Shown in pieces: positions 6,958-9,217 of a stretch of 9,217 nucleotides of DNA. The position numbers were made by a program, and so were the translations under genes. Every line of letters starts with the position of its first letter. Position 1 is the stretch's first letter. This DNA comes from Actinomycetota bacterium (lineage in GTDB: Bacteria > Actinomycetota > Actinomycetes > Nanopelagicales > Nanopelagicaceae), in assembly GCA_009705185.1 (NCBI GenBank), contig WLCS01000029.1, forward strand, positions 1-9,217, in the 5' to 3' direction. The notes below the pieces were generated by a model. The model was not told where the DNA came from, ran no database searches, and was given only the letters and a program-made list of their open reading frames with translations.

Positions 6958-7137
6958 CTACTTTTTAATCAGAGCGACAGCGGCTTCAAGAGCGGCGCTG
7001 AGGTTATTTGCTTCCTGAGGATTGAGTTCGACTACGAGTCGTCCTCCGCCTTCAAGAGGGATTCGCATGACGAGCGAGCGCGCTTCCTTTGTCACTTCCA
7101 TAGGCCCATCACCAGTACGAGGTTTCATTGCTGCCAT
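6958..7137 (-). CDS. DUF3117 conserved actinobacterial microprotein
   Basis: This 59-residue protein starts at ATG 7137. The sequence opens MAAMKPRTGDGP and contains IPLEGGGRLVVELNPQEA (26-43), which is the DUF3117 signature; the family is small, highly conserved and almost confined to Actinobacteria. No catalytic residues are recognisable and the function is unknown. AGGAG sits 8 nt before the ATG, so unlike its upstream neighbours this gene has a classic ribosome site and a real leader. The 88-bp gap to the sigma-like gene (7138-7225) is the largest intergenic space in the minus-strand block and is the likely place for a promoter; TACTTAT near 7180 is a weak -10 candidate. No hairpin terminator is seen there. 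The stop (6958-6960) abuts the open frame of leucyl aminopeptidase, suggesting coupling. Confidence 0.9.
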   Translation of the reverse strand: MAAMKPRTGDGPMEVTKEARSLVMRIPLEGGGRLVVELNPQEANNLSAALEAAVALIKK

Positions 7138-7145
7138 GGTGGGGA

Positions 7146-7150
7146 CTCCT
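7146..7150 (-). promoter_or_regulatory. Shine-Dalgarno of the DUF3117 gene
   Basis: AGGAG on the minus strand lies 8 nt before ATG 7137. It favours that ATG over the second in-frame ATG (codon 4), which would be 17 nt away. Confidence 0.7.
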
Positions 7151-7225
7151 TGTGACGTAGCGGGCGGGTGCGTGATGCGGAGGATAAGTATCTCGCAGAA
7201 TGAGCCCGAGGTGAAATCGAAGGAA

Positions 7226-7417
7226 TTACATGCCCAAAAATGAGGTGAGGCGCTTCTTGCCGCTATCGATCACAGCAATGACGGATTTCTCCGGAACAGC
7301 GAGCAGCTCTGCAATCTCACGACTGCTCTTTGACCGCAGGTAATGCAACGTCAGAATTATTCGTTCTTCTTCTGGCAATGAGGCGAGCAACTGCGCCAAG
7401 GTCTGGGGGTTGCTCAT
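7226..7417 (-). CDS. standalone sigma-70 region 4-like helix-turn-helix protein
   Basis: The protein has 63 residues. Residues about 10-60 align by eye with sigma-70 region 4: LPEEERIILTLHYL (14-27), then the helix-turn-helix SSREIAELLAVPEKSVIAVIDSGKKRL (31-57). Region 2, which binds core RNA polymerase and the -10 box, is absent, so this cannot be a normal sigma factor. In the second helix, positions usually filled by K/R/H in ECF sigma factors (pattern VKSRLHRARKRL) read VIAVIDSGKKRL, so DNA contacts may be weakened. It may be a small regulator, a protein that touches polymerase through the region-4 site, or a reduced sigma factor; all are inference. There is no well-spaced Shine-Dalgarno, but TAATCT lies 7 nt before the ATG. 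The SRPBCC stop is 21 bp upstream, and the DUF3117 gene follows after 88 bp. Confidence 0.75.
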   Translation of the reverse strand: MSNPQTLAQLLASLPEEERIILTLHYLRSKSSREIAELLAVPEKSVIAVIDSGKKRLTSFLGM

Positions 7418-7424
7418 ACTCCAA

Positions 7425-7430
7425 AGATTA
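7425..7430 (-). promoter_or_regulatory. candidate -10 box (TAATCT) of a leaderless transcript for the sigma-region-4-like gene
   Basis: On the minus strand TAATCT is followed by 7 nt and ATG 7417. The GGAG directly before the ATG is too close (1 nt) to act as a normal Shine-Dalgarno, which favours a leaderless start. The box lies in the 21-bp gap after the SRPBCC gene. The -35 region shows no clear TTGACA. Confidence 0.35.
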
Positions 7431-7438
7431 CTCGGTGC

Positions 7439-7888
7439 TCAGTGGAAAGAACGAGCAAATTTTGAGAGAGATATTCGAACTCCAGCATAAAGAAATGGCA
7501 CCACAAGCAGAAATAGTGCTCGAGGAGCAATCACTGTTTCAGACCAATCAAATCGTGTGCTGCGTGGGCTCTCCTCTGTCAGAATAAATGAGCCCGACCC
7601 TTTGAGAATTTTTCCGTTGTGCTCAACATCGCACCGCGACGGTACATCCCACCGAGTGACAGTCATGAGATCTAATAATCCTGGAGATTTGATTCGCGGA
7701 TAGAACTTATACAGCGGGCCAGTAAACGCCGCAATCGTTGTTCCGATACCTGAAACTTTTTCAGATGTCACCCAAACTTTTGTTTGCAACATCCAATCGC
7801 CTTGTGAATTCCAATCGGCGATTCGGCTCCAGACTTGTTCCCGTGGCGCCTTTATTGAAAGTGAGATGGAGAGAATATTTGAGGCCAA
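7439..7888 (-). CDS. SRPBCC-superfamily protein (polyketide cyclase/dehydrase or START-like fold)
   Basis: The protein has 149 residues from the TTG at 7888. The opening ISLSIKAPREQVWSRIADW follows the SRPBCC start pattern (strand, xxAPxExVWxxIxDW). Later parts fit the fold's curved sheet and long C-terminal helix; the final segment (about 124-137) is quite hydrophobic. The fold makes a ligand pocket for lipids, polyketides or other hydrophobic molecules; no ligand can be named. The start is uncertain: the frame reaches a TTG at 7927, which would overlap the LOG gene by 38 bp and add 13 residues, whereas TTG 7888 lies 1 bp after the LOG stop and fits the family N-terminus. No strong Shine-Dalgarno is seen, so translation is probably coupled to the LOG gene. 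Confidence 0.72.
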   Translation of the reverse strand: MASNILSISLSIKAPREQVWSRIADWNSQGDWMLQTKVWVTSEKVSGIGTTIAAFTGPLYKFYPRIKSPGLLDLMTVTRWDVPSRCDVEHNGKILKGSGSFILTEESPRSTRFDWSETVIAPRALFLLVVPFLYAGVRISLSKFARSFH

Positions 7889-7889
7889 T

Positions 7890-8429
7890 TTAATGACGTC
7901 CGTGAGCAATAGAAATTGCTTCTTCAACAGTTGTTGTCCAGTGAAGCAAGTCTCGCATTCCTGGTTTTACAAAATGCTCTGCCTCTAAGTGCTCGACCAG
8001 TACGTGCAGAGGTTGATAAATTCCATATGGGTCGAGAATGATTACCGGCTTATCGTGAAACTTTAAGTAACGCCCTACCCAAATCTCGAAGAGTTCTTCA
8101 AGAGTTCCAAGCCCACCGGGAAGAGTAATGAATGCATCTGAGAGCTCTTCTATTTTTGCTTTTCGATTGCGCATTGAATCAACAACCATTAATTCATCAC
8201 TGTCGTGATCGGCGAATTCAATATCAACCAACTTCTGCGGGATGACACCAATAGTGCGACCGCCTTTGCTGCGCGCGCCCTTGGATATTGCGCCCATTGC
8301 AGAAATATGGCCGCCACCCGAAACTAACTCAGCACCGCTGTCGGCAATTGCCGCGCCAAGTTCAAAGGCGAGATCAATATATTTGGAATCAATCGATGGT
8401 GATGAGGAGCAGAAAACCGCAATGCGCAT
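7890..8429 (-). CDS. LOG-family protein (TIGR00730; cytokinin riboside 5'-monophosphate phosphoribohydrolase-like)
   Basis: The protein has 179 residues, the usual length. It is a Rossmann-like fold with the two family motifs: MRNRKAK (86-92) and PGGLGTLEE (104-112), which hold the nucleotide and the catalytic Arg/Glu. Typical members cleave the N-glycosidic bond of AMP or of cytokinin nucleotides, releasing the base and ribose 5-phosphate; older annotations call them lysine decarboxylases, which is wrong. The usual GGGxxGLMG loop reads SGGGHISAMG (37-46), a mild variant. The ATG at 8429 has no Shine-Dalgarno; TATCCT lies 7 nt upstream. It is divergent from dapD with 30 bp between start codons. 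A LOG gene near dapD is, as I recall, also found in mycobacteria (Rv1205 near Rv1201c), so the linkage is old. Confidence 0.92.
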   Translation of the reverse strand: MRIAVFCSSSPSIDSKYIDLAFELGAAIADSGAELVSGGGHISAMGAISKGARSKGGRTIGVIPQKLVDIEFADHDSDELMVVDSMRNRKAKIEELSDAFITLPGGLGTLEELFEIWVGRYLKFHDKPVIILDPYGIYQPLHVLVEHLEAEHFVKPGMRDLLHWTTTVEEAISIAHGRH

Positions 8430-8436
8430 GAGGAGC

Positions 8437-8442
8437 AGGATA
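8437..8442 (-). promoter_or_regulatory. candidate -10 box (TATCCT) of a leaderless transcript for the LOG gene
   Basis: On the minus strand TATCCT lies exactly 7 nt before ATG 8429. AAGACA (minus strand, 8461-8466) is an 18-nt-spaced possible -35 box with four of six TTGACA positions; it would lie inside the first codons of dapD. The leader between the box and the ATG is pyrimidine-rich and cannot act as a Shine-Dalgarno. Confidence 0.5.
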
Positions 8443-8447
8443 GGGGT

Positions 8448-8453
8448 TAGGCT
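8448..8453 (+). promoter_or_regulatory. candidate -10 box (TAGGCT) of a leaderless transcript for dapD
   Basis: TAGGCT fits TANNNT and ends 6 nt before ATG 8460. It is only 5 bp from the opposing -10 box of the LOG gene, so the two polymerases could not easily occupy both promoters at once. The -35 region would fall in the LOG start codon area and shows no clear consensus. AGGGG at 8442-8446 is 13 nt from the ATG, too far for an ideal ribosome site. Confidence 0.4.
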
Positions 8454-8459
8454 TAGAAC

Positions 8460-9217
8460 ATGTCTTCTCTAGCCCACGGCCATGGAATCGCAACTCTCTC
8501 TGGGACAACAGTCCTTGATGTGTGGTTTCCAAATCCATCACTGGGTGCATTGAGCTCACAACCAGATTCATCACTACAGGCACTTGCAGGTACCGATGCG
8601 GTTCGTGATGTACGTAAAGAAGTTATTTCAATCGAAATTGATCTGAGCGTTGCACCTAAAGATGCAAGCGATGCTTACCTCAGACTGCACTTACTTTCAC
8701 ACCGACTTGTAAAACCTCATGGACAATCACTTGATGGAATTTTTGGGTTGCTAGCAAATGTTGTGTGGACATCTGCAGGTCCATGCGCCGTTGATAATTT
8801 TGAACTCACACGAGCGCGTCTGAAAGCACAATACGGACATGTCACAATCTTTGGCGTCGATAAGTTCCCGCGCATGGTTGATTACGTTATTCCAAGCGGT
8901 GTTCGAATCGCAGATGCCGATCGTGTACGACTTGGTGCATATTTATCATCAGGAACAACTGTGATGCATGAAGGATTTATTAACTTTAATGCGGGCACAC
9001 TTGGTACATCGATGGTCGAAGGTCGAATTTCAGCGGGCGTAGTCGTTGGCGATGGCACAGATGTTGGTGGTGGTGCATCAATAATGGGAACACTCAGCGG
9101 TGGAGGAAAAGAAGTGATCTCCATTGGTGATAAATGTTTGCTCGGCGCGAACTCAGGTCTTGGGATTTCACTTGGAAATAACTGCGTAATCGAGGCCGGT
9201 ACTTACATCACTGCTGC
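8460..9217 (+). CDS. dapD: 2,3,4,5-tetrahydropyridine-2,6-dicarboxylate N-succinyltransferase, 5' part (runs off the right edge)
   Basis: An open frame of 252 codons plus two bases runs from ATG 8460; about 60-80 residues are probably missing at the C-terminus. The N-terminal domain begins [17 protein letters not shown] (8-24), the actinobacterial DapD type. From about residue 145 the sequence turns into left-handed beta-helix hexapeptide repeats, including [18 protein letters not shown] (188-205). E187 in MVEGRIS is the expected catalytic glutamate, and [16 protein letters not shown] (208-223) is a family signature. The enzyme transfers succinyl from succinyl-CoA to tetrahydrodipicolinate in the succinylase branch of lysine and diaminopimelate synthesis in the cytoplasm, feeding peptidoglycan. 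It is divergent from the LOG gene; no Shine-Dalgarno is evident, suggesting a leaderless mRNA. Confidence 0.95.
   Translation, partial: MSSLAHGHGIATLSGTTVLDVWFPNPSLGALSSQPDSSLQALAGTDAVRDVRKEVISIEIDLSVAPKDASDAYLRLHLLSHRLVKPHGQSLDGIFGLLANVVWTSAGPCAVDNFELTRARLKAQYGHVTIFGVDKFPRMVDYVIPSGVRIADADRVRLGAYLSSGTTVMHEGFINFNAGTLGTSMVEGRISAGVVVGDGTDVGGGASIMGTLSGGGKEVISIGDKCLLGANSGLGISLGNNCVIEAGTYITA

Noticed and set aside
6942..6975. Programmed frameshift joining DUF3117 to leucyl aminopeptidase at the AAAAAG-TAG run
   Set aside because: The aminopeptidase frame is +1 relative to DUF3117. The A-rich run would favour a -1 slip, and +1 re-pairing of the lysine tRNA on AGT is poor. DUF3117 also ends at its normal family length.
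7890..8429. Lysine decarboxylase annotation for the LOG-family gene
   Set aside because: The PGGxGTxxE and MRxRK motifs define LOG-type phosphoribohydrolases; there is no PLP-binding site.
8882..9124. Open frame of 80 codons on the minus strand
   Set aside because: It is antisense to the DapD hexapeptide repeats; the Pro/Ser/Thr-rich product is what reversed Gly/Val repeats give.
1..9217. CRISPR arrays, insertion sequences, tRNA or rRNA genes, prophage or defence modules
   Set aside because: None was seen on reading both strands; gene content and spacing are those of conserved chromosomal core, with no compositional break noticed.

Overview
The window looks like ordinary chromosomal core DNA of a streamlined, moderately low-GC actinobacterium. 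By eye the GC is about 45-47% (not computed). Intergenic gaps are very short. The gene set is typical of Actinobacteria: a DUF3117 microprotein, actinobacterial DapD, TatB beside a membrane-anchored HtrA, and a PRC-barrel/MgtE_N/CBS protein beside a DUF1003 protein. A planktonic freshwater lineage such as Nanopelagicales (acI) would fit, but that is inference. From memory, the gene set and order resemble a condensed version of the M. tuberculosis Rv1201c-Rv1232c neighbourhood (dapD, LOG protein, DUF3117, O-methyltransferase, htrA, tatB, mrp, DUF1003, MgtE_N-CBS).

Layout. Positions 1-429 (minus) hold the 5' part of an EamA-type exporter, cut by the window edge. A 42-bp divergent gap follows. 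Then come two plus-strand genes: 472-1791, a soluble PRC-barrel/MgtE_N/CBS protein, and 1795-2289, a DUF1003 membrane protein. From 8429 down to 2260 nearly everything reads on the minus strand, in transcription order: LOG-family protein, SRPBCC protein, a 63-residue sigma-region-4-like protein, DUF3117, leucyl aminopeptidase, O-methyltransferase, HtrA-like protease, TatB, and Mrp. Spacings inside this block are short or overlapping (ATGA overlaps at 5463-5466 and 3375-3378). The 3' ends of the DUF1003 gene and mrp overlap by 30 bp. A 30-bp divergent gap (8430-8459) separates the LOG gene from dapD, which runs off the right edge.

Functionally the block mixes envelope quality control and export (HtrA, TatB), Fe-S cluster handling (Mrp), peptide turnover (leucyl aminopeptidase), lysine/peptidoglycan precursor synthesis (DapD) and several poorly understood conserved proteins. 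No mobile element, CRISPR array, tRNA, rRNA, toxin-antitoxin pair or defence system was seen.

The points most worth checking are: (i) a leucyl aminopeptidase frame that has no ATG, GTG or TTG at the expected N-terminus and may start at ATT; (ii) five genes, including both divergent pairs, with a TANNNT box 6-7 nt before the start codon, suggesting leaderless transcripts; (iii) a standalone sigma-region-4 protein whose recognition helix has lost basic residues; and (iv) no sigE/rseA-type genes between the O-methyltransferase and htrA. None of these amounts to a clearly new multi-gene system.
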